Positions 24,901 through 33,064 of a DNA stretch of 64,000 bases are shown piece by piece (within the stretch, counting starts at the first letter, position 1; every line of letters begins with the position of its first letter). The position numbers and the translations under genes were made by a program. Below the pieces are notes generated by a model, which was given only the letters and a program-made list of their open reading frames with translations, was not told where the DNA came from and made no database searches. Source of the stretch: Cryobacterium arcticum (GTDB lineage: Bacteria > Actinomycetota > Actinomycetes > Actinomycetales > Microbacteriaceae); NCBI RefSeq assembly GCF_001679725.1, contig NZ_CP016282.1, forward strand, positions 3,658,001 through 3,722,000. The letters run 5' to 3'.

Positions 24901-27839
24901 CGGTCGACACCGACGGCCTGTTCGCGTCGCGGTCGTGGCGCCGCCACCTCGGCTGGCTCGCCCTGGTCACCGCGACCGCGGCGCTCTGGTGGGGCCTGGC
25001 GCGCGCCGGAACCACCCCGGTCGAGGCCTATGTGCTGCCGCTGGCCGGGCTGCTGCTGCTCCTGGCCGCACTGCTCTGGCGTTTCGGCCGGGTCGACCGC
25101 GCCGTCGCCGCGAGCCCGGGCTCCGCGCTGCTCACCCTGGCCGGGCTGGTCGTGGCCCTGCTCCCCCTCGCCGTGACCGGACAGACCGGCTCGGTGCTAC
25201 GCCCGGTGATCGTGGGCACGGCATCCGCAGTGCTGCTCGTGGGCGCCAGCATTCTGCGCAGCACCCCGGCCCGCTCGGCGTACCTCGCCGCTGTCGGTCT
25301 GGCCGGCGCCCTCGGCCTGCTGACCTGCGGCATCGCCCGCTCCCAACGCATCGTCACGGCCGCCGGGCCGGCCGGTCCCGCACTCGAAGCGTGGCTGCTG
25401 CCCACCGTGGGCCTGCTGATCCTGGCCGCAGTACTGCTGCTGCGGCAGCCGGATGCCCGCCCTCAGACCATCCGACGCCGCGCGAGCACCGCGCTGCTGC
25501 TGGTGGGCCTGATCACGCTGACCCTTCTGGAGGCGGCGGCGTTCGACTCCTCGGCTCTCGGCGCAGCGCGACCCCTGATTCTGGTGCCGGCGCTCTCGGT
25601 GTTCGCCGTCGTGGCGTTCCGGGCAGAGCGGACTCCCCTCGGTGCCGTCACCGCTTGGCCGGCCCTCGTGCTGGCCGGGGTCGCGGCGTCCGCGGCCCTG
25701 CTCGCCGGTGCCGTGCAGCCGTTCGAGCTCGTCGCCGTGCCCGTCGCGCTCGCCCTCGCGGCTGGACAGCTGGTGCGGGTGCGCCCGTGGTCGCCTGCGT
25801 CTGCGGGCACCCTCGCCACGGGCGGAACGACGGCCCCCACCGGCAGCACGGGACCGGCTGAATCGGCGGGCATGACCGGCTCGGCGCCCTCCGCTTCTCG
25901 CCCGCTCTCGTCGGCGCCGATCTGGATCGGCGTGGGACTGGCCCTCGCGGTGCTGCCCAGCGCCCTCGCGGCCGTGGGAACCCCGCCACTCGCCGGCGGC
26001 ATCCTGAACGGCATCACCGCCGACGGGCTCCGGCAGATCGGTACCCTCGTGGTCGGCGGGGTGCTCGCCCTGGCGGGCGCGGCCGCCTTCGGCCGGGCCC
26101 GTTGGGCACCGCTGGCCTGGCCCGCCGTGCTCGTCGGGGTGGCCGCCATCATCGTGACCGTCGGCGGGCGGCTGCAGGCGCTGCTCGCCACAGGCCCGGC
26201 CGACGGGCGGGTCGAGGCCTGGTTACTGCCCGCGGCCCTGCTCCTCGTGGTGACCGGCGGCTGGCTCATCACGGCAACGTCGGCAACGTCGGCAACGTCG
26301 GCAACGTCGGCAACGTCGGCAACGTCGGCAACGTCGGCAACGTCGGCAACGTCGGCAACGTCGGCAAACGGTATTCCTGTGCCGGCCTCACCCGGAGCTG
26401 TCCCGTCCGTCCGCCGCACCGTCGGCTACGCCCTGGTCGGGGTGGCGCTGCTGGGAATCCTCGGCACCGAAACCGGCGCCCTCGGCTTCGCCCCGTACGC
26501 CCCGGGCCGCGCGATCGCCCTGGTGGTCCTGTTCGCTCTGGTGCACGTCGCCGTGCTCCGGTTCGACCGCAGCCGGGCCGGCACCGTGCTGGCCTGGCTC
26601 GCCCTCGCCGCCGGGCTGCTCTCGCTCGTGGCCGGCGCCGGACGCGACCTGTTCACCCCGATCGAACTGGGCACGATCCCGCTCGGTCTGGCCCTCGTGG
26701 CCGGGCAGCTGGTCACCGCCGGGCTCCTCAGGGCTCCGCTCGGTGCACCGGCAAGCCGGCAGACCGGCGCGGCGCTTCCCGCATCCGCCCGGCTGCGCCA
26801 CCAGGGTGTTGTCGCCGTCGGCCTCGCGCTCGCGCTGCTGCCGAGCGCCGTCGCGGGTAGCGACGGCACGGTGCTGCGGCCGGTGCTCGTGCTGGTCGCG
26901 GCCGGCGCGCTCGGCATCCTGGGTGCGCGGCTTGTGGCGCATCCGCGATGGGGCGTGCTCGCCGGGCCGGCCACCCTGGTGGGTGTCTTCGCCGTGCTCG
27001 TCACGTCCGGGCTGCGCCTCCTGCCCCTGTACGGCACGCCGGCCGGGCCCACCGGGCAGCTCGAGGCGTGGCTGCTTCCGGCAGCGGGTCTCGTGCTGGC
27101 CACCGGTGCCGGGCTGGTTTGGTCGGCAGGCCGGGCGCCGGCCGCCGCGGTCCAGGGCGTGCGGCGCACGGGCTACGGTCTCGCCATGGGCGTCGCCATC
27201 GGGATCGTCCTGGCCGAGGCGCCTGCGCTGCAGTACGATCCGCTGGCCACCGTGCGGATGCTGGTGATCGTGTGGCTGCTCTCCGCGGCGTACCTGGCCG
27301 TGTTCTCCCTCGACCCGAGCCCGCTCGGCCGGCTGCTGGCCTGGGTGACGCTCGCGGCGGCCGCCGCCATGCTCGGCGCCGGCGTCGCCCGTGGTGTGCC
27401 CGACCCCGTCGAGCTCGTCAGCGTGCCCCTGGCCGTCGTCCTCATCGTGAGCGGATGGCTGCACCTGGGCCGCGCTCCCGCCGCACGCAGCTGGGGCGCA
27501 CTGGCTCCGGGGCTGCTGCTCCTGTTGCTGCCGTCGCTGCTGCTCGACCTCACGGCCAGTCCGCTCTGGCGGGTGGTGGGCCTGGGGATCGTCGCGACCG
27601 CGGTGCTGCTCCTCGGGGTGCGGCGCAAGCTGCAGGCCCCGTTCGTGCTGGGCAGCGTCGTGCTCCTGGTGCACGGTCTCGCCCAGCTGTGGCCGTGGAT
27701 CGCGCTGGCGTACACCGCGGTGTACTGGTGGTTGTGGCTCGGCATCGGCGGTGTTCTGCTGATCGCCCTGGCCGCGCGCTACGAGCAGCGCATCCAGAAC
27801 CTCAAGGCCGTGGCGCTGCGGGTCTCGGCGCTGCGGTAG
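21978..27839 (+). CDS. giant polytopic membrane protein, SCO7613 family
   Basis: 1,953 residues. Starts at ATG 21978 after AGGGGGATTG. A zinc-ribbon (Cys32, Cys35, Cys44, Cys47; CPAC and CASC) opens the protein. An Ala/Gln-rich, possibly helical segment follows (about 75-190), then a PAS(A/V)P pentapeptide array (191-250) and from residue 260 dozens of hydrophobic helices to the end. The transmembrane part looks internally repetitive (recurring GPVxAWLLPxxGLLLL and VGxALALLPSA blocks). A second array, (ATS)10, interrupts it near residue 1435. This matches the actinobacterial SCO7613 C-terminal-domain proteins; function is unknown. The helix repeats suggest a scaffold or lipid/polymer-handling role (inference). 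Confidence 0.85.
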   Translation: MSPSSSIRDFAQYAGRHLWPRSASELTDTTLCPACLTRLPSPVCASCGLDLRHPAARELLSASTDAATALHRRVELIGRIRFDVAAAHSAAEAQQAKTQTETHAASVRREGLEAAARDAAAAAAARSATPSVADAVAQAAAQAASLAAAHEASLAQPRDPSVTAAAESRTAPIHAAATQAAPAAFAPPVPHASVLPASVPPASVLPASAPPASAPPASVLPASAPHASVPPASAPPASVPPTSAPPASAANGGPPGRRRSSVQIVLLIVGVSLVSVAAIFFLTVAWFNAGLAFRSVVVGAFTLATLATAALLRRRRLVSTAEGIGALAVVLVLLDVWALRRNDLGGLGATDALLYWGVALLVCTALFLLWHAVSNLRVASVAGFATAAPGLGLLAAGLATDAPPLTRLFLAALGVAAGTLVHRFTLPGTARFWPALDRRAERAALLILAGLALVSALAVAGFVQPGTDTAPLPSFGAVAVLAVAQAVTLLTSRRTDGGYRAAASASVGLAALAVVLGVIALSWRTGSTELLVSVPLLTAAVLALGGELAWRRRTAGPTRQALLTGTLSATVLATALGLLTVLVASVPLAGALVSTLDRATGPLTEVPAQSGWALATLAGVAVLAAGFWRAGAVLASRLRILAWFGAVAMLLAVPFTQWLWLILPLYVLLGAGALAALFAARRRAYSFGGYRSLIVTVLASAEALGYLIGWATASSWWLGTLSAVLVLVFARLLLDRETLARRRGALLSGAIVLGLVGAVATPHALTLADPPVTAVLWVLVALSLGLVTGLVQVFAAQNRVGGLTTTERRWAFWTLCAPTLVVLALPLGLLLDGLSFSERAAVAPVVPVAGVVVTVLVVAALLLWALGRDSRAPGTRSWERLTAALLVAPALLSLTLNLVLITDAPAAASVLAAPVAALVTVALALVLRLVGRRPAVVGLELGAALVLASAFLRPNVTEFGWLVLLITGVILLLAAVDTDGLFASRSWRRHLGWLALVTATAALWWGLARAGTTPVEAYVLPLAGLLLLLAALLWRFGRVDRAVAASPGSALLTLAGLVVALLPLAVTGQTGSVLRPVIVGTASAVLLVGASILRSTPARSAYLAAVGLAGALGLLTCGIARSQRIVTAAGPAGPALEAWLLPTVGLLILAAVLLLRQPDARPQTIRRRASTALLLVGLITLTLLEAAAFDSSALGAARPLILVPALSVFAVVAFRAERTPLGAVTAWPALVLAGVAASAALLAGAVQPFELVAVPVALALAAGQLVRVRPWSPASAGTLATGGTTAPTGSTGPAESAGMTGSAPSASRPLSSAPIWIGVGLALAVLPSALAAVGTPPLAGGILNGITADGLRQIGTLVVGGVLALAGAAAFGRARWAPLAWPAVLVGVAAIIVTVGGRLQALLATGPADGRVEAWLLPAALLLVVTGGWLITATSATSATSATSATSATSATSATSATSATSANGIPVPASPGAVPSVRRTVGYALVGVALLGILGTETGALGFAPYAPGRAIALVVLFALVHVAVLRFDRSRAGTVLAWLALAAGLLSLVAGAGRDLFTPIELGTIPLGLALVAGQLVTAGLLRAPLGAPASRQTGAALPASARLRHQGVVAVGLALALLPSAVAGSDGTVLRPVLVLVAAGALGILGARLVAHPRWGVLAGPATLVGVFAVLVTSGLRLLPLYGTPAGPTGQLEAWLLPAAGLVLATGAGLVWSAGRAPAAAVQGVRRTGYGLAMGVAIGIVLAEAPALQYDPLATVRMLVIVWLLSAAYLAVFSLDPSPLGRLLAWVTLAAAAAMLGAGVARGVPDPVELVSVPLAVVLIVSGWLHLGRAPAARSWGALAPGLLLLLLPSLLLDLTASPLWRVVGLGIVATAVLLLGVRRKLQAPFVLGSVVLLVHGLAQLWPWIALAYTAVYWWLWLGIGGVLLIALAARYEQRIQNLKAVALRVSALR
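22548..22727 (+). repeat. 15-bp degenerate tandem repeat coding PAS(A/V)(P/L)
   Basis: Twelve units of 15 bp encode pentapeptides such as PASVL, PASAP and HASVP (residues 191-250 of the SCO7613-type protein). Forms a stiff Pro/Ala linker between the zinc-ribbon/helical part and the membrane part. Confidence 0.85.
26274..26363 (+). repeat. perfect 9-bp tandem repeat coding (ATS)10
   Basis: Ten identical GCAACGTCG units in frame, in a loop between membrane helices. Perfect identity indicates recent slippage; gain or loss of units keeps the frame. Confidence 0.95.
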
Positions 27840-27899
27840 GTCCCTCTGGGACGCAGTCGGCGCGGCCTGCGGAAGCGCGGCCTGTGGAAGCATAGGGAG

Positions 27900-28529
27900 G
27901 TGCCCGCCACCCTCTCCGCCCATGGCTCCAGCGCCGAGCGTCTGACCACTCCGCGTCTCAGCCTGGCGGCGCTGAGCGCGGCCGACCTGGCCGAGGTGCA
28001 CGATATCTATGCCGACCCGCGCACCTGGTTGCACCTGCCGGCCGGTCGGCACACCGAACTGCGGCAGTCCGCGCTGCTGGTCAGCGACAGCGAGCGCAGC
28101 TGGGCGCGCTCCGGTCTCGGCCGCTGGGCGGTCCGCGCTCGCACCGCTCTGCCAGGCCTTCCGTCCGGCGCCCTCGTCGGTGTGGTGTCGGCGACCCTGC
28201 TGGACTGCGGCGTGCGCAACTTCGGCTACCGCCTCACTCCGGCGGCCTGGGGCATCGGCCTCGCCACCGAAGCCGCGACGGCAGCCCTCGCCGAGGCGCG
28301 AAGCTCGAGGTTCCCGGTCACCGCGCGAGCGCTGGCCGGCAATCCGGCCTCGGTGCGCGTGCTCGAGCGCATCGGGCTCACGCGCGTCTGGATGGGCCAC
28401 GGCGGGGGCACCCCAGCCGGGGTGCCGACCGGGAACGGCCGCCCGGACACCACGGCGCTGCAGCGCGTGATCTTCGCCGACCGCCCGCTTGCGCCCGACC
28501 TGCTGGCCGCGGTCATCCGTCTCGGCTGA
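27900..28529 (+). CDS. GNAT-family N-acetyltransferase
   Basis: 209 residues, RimJ-like GNAT. RLTTPRLSLAALSAADL is the usual first strand-helix, GYRLTPAAWGIGLATEAATAAL is the acetyl-CoA-binding motif A, and ALAGNPASVRVLERIGLTRV is motif B. The GTG at 27900 directly abuts AGGGAGG, leaving no spacer, so the start is uncertain; no better in-frame start precedes the domain. Acceptor unknown. Follows the SCO7613-type gene by 60 bp. Confidence 0.82.
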   Translation: MPATLSAHGSSAERLTTPRLSLAALSAADLAEVHDIYADPRTWLHLPAGRHTELRQSALLVSDSERSWARSGLGRWAVRARTALPGLPSGALVGVVSATLLDCGVRNFGYRLTPAAWGIGLATEAATAALAEARSSRFPVTARALAGNPASVRVLERIGLTRVWMGHGGGTPAGVPTGNGRPDTTALQRVIFADRPLAPDLLAAVIRLG

Positions 28530-28557
28530 TTCGCCCGGCCCAGCTCGCAGGCAGCGC

Positions 28558-28809
28558 TCACTGACCCAGCGAACGCACCTGTTCGTTGTACTGCTCCGTG
28601 GTCAGCTCACCGCGCGCGTAGCGTTCGTCGAGGATACGCCGGGCATCGCTGCGAGGCGCGACAGGACCGGGCCCCGGCGGACCGGACAGGCCGGCTGAGT
28701 CGGTGCGGAAGATTCGCACGGTCCAGACGATGAGCACCACGACGGCGGCCACCGACAGCAATCCGTAGAGCCACAGCCAGGCGGGGTTCATTCCGTATCC
28801 CCACATCAT
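28558..28809 (-). CDS. small SHOCT-domain membrane protein
   Basis: 83 residues. MMWGYG N-terminus, one membrane helix (about 10-32) and a C-terminal SHOCT domain (ARRILDERYARGELTTEQYNE, given here in part). SHOCT motifs are short oligomerisation/membrane-associated modules. ATG 28809 follows AAAGGGGA. Divergent from the copper ATPase across a CsoR-like operator, so it is probably copper-responsive too (inference). Confidence 0.82.
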   Translation of the reverse strand: MMWGYGMNPAWLWLYGLLSVAAVVVLIVWTVRIFRTDSAGLSGPPGPGPVAPRSDARRILDERYARGELTTEQYNEQVRSLGQ

Positions 28810-28879
28810 CTTGGGTCCCCTTTCGTCGGTCGAGCGCGGGTGGATCTGCTCACTACGGTAGTCCCGTTTCCTTGTTCGG

Positions 28880-28894
28880 TACCCCTGGGGGGTA
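28880..28894. promoter_or_regulatory. CsoR-like operator between SHOCT gene and copB
   Basis: TACCCCTGGGGGGTA, an inverted TACCCC/GGGGTA of the type bound by CsoR-family repressors, ending 12 bp before the copB start and overlapping a TATAAG that may be its -10 element. A closely similar site lies at 54614-54633. Confidence 0.65.
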
Positions 28895-28906
28895 TAAGGT
28901 CGAGGC

Positions 28907-31099
28907 ATGACTTCATCGCACGGCACGAGGGATCACGGCAGTAGCAACCACGGCAGTAGCGACCACGGCTCGACCAACCACGATGCAATGGGCCACAGCC
29001 AGATGAACCACGACGCCGATGGACACGGCGCCGACGTCCACAGCACCATGGACCACGCCGCCATGGGCCATGCCGGGCACGGCGACCACGTCGGCCAGTT
29101 CCGGAGCCTGTTCTGGGTGATGCTGGTGCTGGCCGCGCCCGTGGTCGGCTTCAGCGGCATGTTCGCCCACCTGATCGGCTACCCGCTGCCCGACGCGGCC
29201 TGGGCCGCCTGGATCTCCCCGCTGCTGGGCACCGTGATGTACGTCTGGGGCGGCCGGCCGTTTCTCACCGGGGCGGTCAGCGAGCTCAAACAACGGTCCC
29301 CGGGCATGATGCTGCTCATCGCCCTGGCCATCACCGTGGCGTTCCTCTCCTCCTGGGGCGCGAGCCTGGGCATCCTGAGCATGGAGCTCGACTTCTGGTG
29401 GGAACTGGCCCTGCTGATCGTGATCATGCTGCTGGGCCACTGGATCGAGATGCGCTCGCTGGCCCAGTCGTCCTCGGCCCTCGAGTCCCTCGCCGCGCTG
29501 CTGCCCGACGAGGCCGAACGGGTCGAGGCCGGTCAGGTCACCATCGTCGCTCCGGCCGACCTGCGCGTGGGCGACGTCGTGATCGTGCGGCCCGGCGGCC
29601 GGATTCCCGCCGACGGGCTGGTCACCGAGGGCACGGCGGATGTCGACGAGTCGATGATCACGGGAGAGTCCCGTCCGGTGAGCCGCGGGCCCGGCTCCCC
29701 GGTGGTGGCCGGCACCGTGGCCACCGACACGGCCCTGCGCGTGCGGGTGACCGCGGTCGGCGAGGACACCGCGCTCGCGGGCATCCGCCGACTCGTCGCC
29801 GAGGCGCAGGGGTCGTCGTCGCGGGCGCAGCGCCTCGCCGACCGGGCAGCAGGCTGGCTGTTCTGGTTCGCACTCGGGGCCGGCGTGATCACCGCGGTCG
29901 TCTGGACCCTGCTCGGCAACCCGCAGGACGCCGTCGTGCGCACCATCACGGTTCTCGTGATCGCCTGCCCGCACGCGCTGGGGCTGGCGATTCCGCTCGT
30001 GGTGTCCATCGCCACCGAACGCGCCGCGCGCGGCGGAGTGCTGGTGACCGACCGGCTCGCGCTGGAGAGCATGCGCACCATCGACACCGTCCTGTTCGAC
30101 AAGACCGGCACCCTCACCCGCGGCGAGCCGGTGCTGGCCCACGTGCATACGAGCGGCGGGCACAGCGATGACGAGCTGATCGCCCTGACGGCCGCGGTCG
30201 AGGCCGACAGCGAGCATCCGCTGGCCCGGGCCATCGTGACCGCGGCCCGCAGCCGAGGCCTCGAGATTCCCCTCGCCAGCGGGTTCCAGGCGGCCACCGC
30301 CGTGGGTGTCACGGCCATCGTCGACGGCCGGGAGACCTCGGTGGGCGGTCCCAGCCTGCTCGAACGACACGGCGCAGCGCCCCTCCCGGCCACCGACAGC
30401 TGGGCCGCCGACGGCGCCATCGTGCTGCACGTGCTGCAGGACGGACGCGTGATCGGCGCACTGGGCCTGGCCGACGAGGTGCGCCCGGAGTCCCGCGAGG
30501 CCGTCGACGCCCTGCACGCCCGGGGCGTGAGCGTCGTGATGATCACCGGAGACGCCGAGGCAGTGGCCCGGTCGGTGGCCGCACAGCTCGGCATCGACAG
30601 GGTCTTCGCCGGTGTGCACCCCGACAACAAGGCCGAAACCGTGGTGCGGTTGCAGCGGGAGGGCCACCGGGTGGCCATGGTCGGCGACGGCGTCAACGAC
30701 GCCCCCGCGCTGGCGCAGGCCGATGTGGGTATCGCCATCGGCGCCGGCACGGATGTCGCGATCGCGTCGGCCGGCGTCATCCTGGCCAGTGACGACCCGC
30801 GCTCCGTGCTCTCGGTGATCGAGCTCTCCCGCGCCGGTTACCGCAAGATGGAACAGAACCTGTGGTGGGCCGCCGGTTACAACCTGCTCGCCGTGCCGCT
30901 GGCCGCCGGCGTGCTCGCCCCGATCGGCTTCGTGCTGCCCATGGAGATCGGCGCCCTGCTGATGTCCGCGTCGACCGTGGTCGTGGCCGTCAACGCCCAG
31001 CTGCTCCGCCGCCTCGACCTGCGACCTGAGGCCAGCGCCGCCCGGGCGCTCGGCACGCGGCCTCCCGTGGCTCACGACGTCCCGGTCGGCTCACGGTAG
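28907..31099 (+). CDS. copB: copper-translocating P-type ATPase, CopB type
   Basis: 730 residues. ATP-driven copper export. The N-terminal 63 residues hold many His and Met (HGSSDHGSTNHDAMGH type), a soluble copper-binding tail instead of a CxxC domain. Then the P1B core: TGES actuator loop (MITGESRPV), CPHALGLA in the sixth helix with Cys354, DKTGT with the phosphorylated Asp398, HPLARAI in the nucleotide domain and GDGVNDAPAL. The CPH motif distinguishes CopB (P1B-3) from CopA (CPC). Transcribed away from the SHOCT gene under a CsoR-like site. Confidence 0.95.
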   Translation: MTSSHGTRDHGSSNHGSSDHGSTNHDAMGHSQMNHDADGHGADVHSTMDHAAMGHAGHGDHVGQFRSLFWVMLVLAAPVVGFSGMFAHLIGYPLPDAAWAAWISPLLGTVMYVWGGRPFLTGAVSELKQRSPGMMLLIALAITVAFLSSWGASLGILSMELDFWWELALLIVIMLLGHWIEMRSLAQSSSALESLAALLPDEAERVEAGQVTIVAPADLRVGDVVIVRPGGRIPADGLVTEGTADVDESMITGESRPVSRGPGSPVVAGTVATDTALRVRVTAVGEDTALAGIRRLVAEAQGSSSRAQRLADRAAGWLFWFALGAGVITAVVWTLLGNPQDAVVRTITVLVIACPHALGLAIPLVVSIATERAARGGVLVTDRLALESMRTIDTVLFDKTGTLTRGEPVLAHVHTSGGHSDDELIALTAAVEADSEHPLARAIVTAARSRGLEIPLASGFQAATAVGVTAIVDGRETSVGGPSLLERHGAAPLPATDSWAADGAIVLHVLQDGRVIGALGLADEVRPESREAVDALHARGVSVVMITGDAEAVARSVAAQLGIDRVFAGVHPDNKAETVVRLQREGHRVAMVGDGVNDAPALAQADVGIAIGAGTDVAIASAGVILASDDPRSVLSVIELSRAGYRKMEQNLWWAAGYNLLAVPLAAGVLAPIGFVLPMEIGALLMSASTVVVAVNAQLLRRLDLRPEASAARALGTRPPVAHDVPVGSR

Positions 31100-31121
31100 G
31101 CGCTCGGTCTATGGTGTGCGC

Positions 31122-31493
31122 ATGACCTTCCAGATTAAGCGCATCTACGACGACGTGTCGGCCGACGACGGATGCCGCGTGCTCGTGGACCGGCTCTGGC
31201 CGCGCGGCGTCTCGACCGAACGCGCCCGCCTGGATGCCTGGCTGAAGGACGTCGCCCCGTCGCCGGCGCTCCGTGCGTGGTGGAACCACGATCCCGCCCG
31301 GCTCGACGAGTTCACCGCCCGGTACCGTGCCGAGCTGGAAGGCGACACCGACACGCTGCGGGCGGTGGACGAGCTGCGCCAGCTGGCCGCCCACAACCCG
31401 CCGACCACCACCCTGCTGTACGGCGCCAAGGACCCGCATGTCAACCACGCCCGGGTCCTCGCCGAATACCTGGCCGCACCGCCGCATCCGTGA
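31122..31493 (+). CDS. DUF488 family protein
   Basis: 123 residues. Matches DUF488: IKRIYDDVSADDGCRVLVDRLWPRG at the start (cut here as a family hallmark), SPALRAWWNHDPARLDEF in the middle and LLYGAKDPHVNHA near the end. Function unknown; often near heavy-metal or stress genes. Starts at ATG 31122 (an in-frame GTG lies two codons upstream), 22 bp after copB, so probably in the same transcript. Confidence 0.9.
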   Translation: MTFQIKRIYDDVSADDGCRVLVDRLWPRGVSTERARLDAWLKDVAPSPALRAWWNHDPARLDEFTARYRAELEGDTDTLRAVDELRQLAAHNPPTTTLLYGAKDPHVNHARVLAEYLAAPPHP

Positions 31494-31558
31494 CCCGGCC
31501 AGCCGCTATTGTCTGACCCAGAGACATCCCGGTGCCACTTCACGACAAGGACACGACA

Positions 31559-32407
31559 ATGCTCCCTGCACCCCAGTTCGACAGTGCATTCGCCCCGAAG
31601 ACCGTCGCCGCCCAGCGGTCGGCGGGTCGTGCGGTGAGTTTCGGCGGCATCCTCCGCGGCGAGTGGATCAAGCTGCTGTCGCTGCGGTCCACGGTCTGGT
31701 CGTTCTCGATCATCGTGGTTGTGCAACTGGTCTTCGCGGTGCTAATGGCACTGACCATGAGCATGCCCGCCGCGTCGAGCACCGCGCTGGCCACGAACCT
31801 CGCGGTCATCAGCGCGACCCTGGGCCTGGTCGCCGCCCAACTCGCCATCGCGGTGCAGGGCGTCCTACTCACCAGCGGGGAGTACTCGACGGGCCAGATC
31901 CGGTCCACCCTCACCGCTGTGCCCACCCGTCTGCCGGTGCTCTGGGCGAAGGCCGCCGTATTCTTCCTGCTCACCTTCGCAGTCGGGTTCGCGGCGATCG
32001 TGATCGCCTACCTGGCTGCCCTGCCGGTTCTGGCCGGGGTGGGCATCTACCCGGACGCCGGCGACTCCACCCTCTGGCTGCGGATGGCCGGCGGCGCGCT
32101 CTACCTGGCGCTCACCGGCGTCATCGCGTTGGGAATCGGTGCCATCACCCGGTCGGTGCCCGGCGGCATCGCCGCCACCATGGGCCTGATCCTGGTGCTG
32201 CCGTCGGCGCTACGCCTCGTTCCTGCCCAGTGGGCCACGGACCTGATGGCCTGGCTGCCCGGAGTGGCCGGTCAAGAACTGTTCTTCTGGGGAAACAGCG
32301 TGCTCGCGAGCCCGTTCGAACCCTGGCAGGCACTGCTCATCATGCTCGGGTTCGGCGGTGCGGTGCTCGGCACGGCAGCAGTACTGCTTATGCGCCGTGA
32401 CGCCTGA
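31559..32407 (+). CDS. ABC-2 type permease
   Basis: 282 residues. An N-terminal cytoplasmic segment ending in GGILRGEWIKLLSLRS leads into six membrane helices, the arrangement of ABC-2 export permeases. GEYSTGQIRSTLTAVPTR between helices 2 and 3 is typical of actinobacterial members. No ATP-binding subunit is adjacent, so its partner is encoded elsewhere. I preferred ATG 31559, which follows AAGGA; GTG 31532 would add nine residues. Confidence 0.85.
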   Translation: MLPAPQFDSAFAPKTVAAQRSAGRAVSFGGILRGEWIKLLSLRSTVWSFSIIVVVQLVFAVLMALTMSMPAASSTALATNLAVISATLGLVAAQLAIAVQGVLLTSGEYSTGQIRSTLTAVPTRLPVLWAKAAVFFLLTFAVGFAAIVIAYLAALPVLAGVGIYPDAGDSTLWLRMAGGALYLALTGVIALGIGAITRSVPGGIAATMGLILVLPSALRLVPAQWATDLMAWLPGVAGQELFFWGNSVLASPFEPWQALLIMLGFGGAVLGTAAVLLMRRDA

Positions 32408-32485
32408 GCCCGCCGCGCACCCGCTTCGCCGCCCTTGGCCCCAAAAAGGAGCCCAACGGACAGCTAAGGCGACTACCCTCCAGTG

Positions 32486-33064
32486 ATGGCCGAAATACGC
32501 ACGCCCGCCGCGCCCCGCGAAGTGGAGCTGTACCGACCCCTCGCCGACGACTGGGCCGGGCTCCGCGATATCCGTCTCCGCTCGATCGCGAACTTCCCGC
32601 TGGGCTTCTTCGAATCGTTCGCCGCAGCCCTGGCACTCACCGAAACCGACTGGCGGAAACGCGGCGCCCGCAACGCCGAACCCACCAGCGTCCAGGTCGT
32701 GGCGCGCACTCCCGGTGAGCAGTGGGTGGGCACCATGTCCGCCTTTGTCTCCACCGGGCCACCCAGCTACCAGCCCGACGCCCTACCGACGGCTGCCCCC
32801 GAGCGAGCCAACCTCGTCGGCGTCTGGGTGGACCCCAGCTTCCGTGGCCGCACCGGAGTGGCAACCCGGCTGCTCGACGCCGTGCGCGAGTGGGTCACCA
32901 CCGAGCAGCAGCTCGACCGCCTCTACCTGCACGTGCACGAGAGCAATCACCGGGCCATCCGCTTTTACGAGAAGAACGGTGCCGTGGCCACCGGGGAGCA
33001 CATCCCCGACCCGCGCCGGGCCACGGAACGCCACCTCGAGATGGTTCTCGGCACGGCCCGCTGA
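32486..33064 (+). CDS. GNAT-family N-acetyltransferase
   Basis: 192 residues. ELYRPLADDWAGLRDIRLRS opens the fold, LVGVWVDPSFRGRTGVATRLLD is motif A with the acetyl-CoA pyrophosphate loop, and LYLHVHESNHRAIRFYEKNG is motif B. Resembles actinobacterial acetyltransferases of unknown acceptor. ATG 32486 (GTG 32483 is adjacent in frame). Its TGA directly abuts the next ATG, so the two are probably co-translated. Confidence 0.88.
   Translation: MAEIRTPAAPREVELYRPLADDWAGLRDIRLRSIANFPLGFFESFAAALALTETDWRKRGARNAEPTSVQVVARTPGEQWVGTMSAFVSTGPPSYQPDALPTAAPERANLVGVWVDPSFRGRTGVATRLLDAVREWVTTEQQLDRLYLHVHESNHRAIRFYEKNGAVATGEHIPDPRRATERHLEMVLGTAR

Noticed and set aside
22791..24947. 718-codon antisense frame in the SCO7613-type gene
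   Set aside because: Composition (Gln/Gly/Arg/His-rich, no hydrophobic pattern) is that of a shadow frame.
23042..25861. 939-codon frame overlapping the SCO7613-type gene on the same strand
   Set aside because: Arg/Gly/Pro-rich shadow in the second frame; no recognisable domain.
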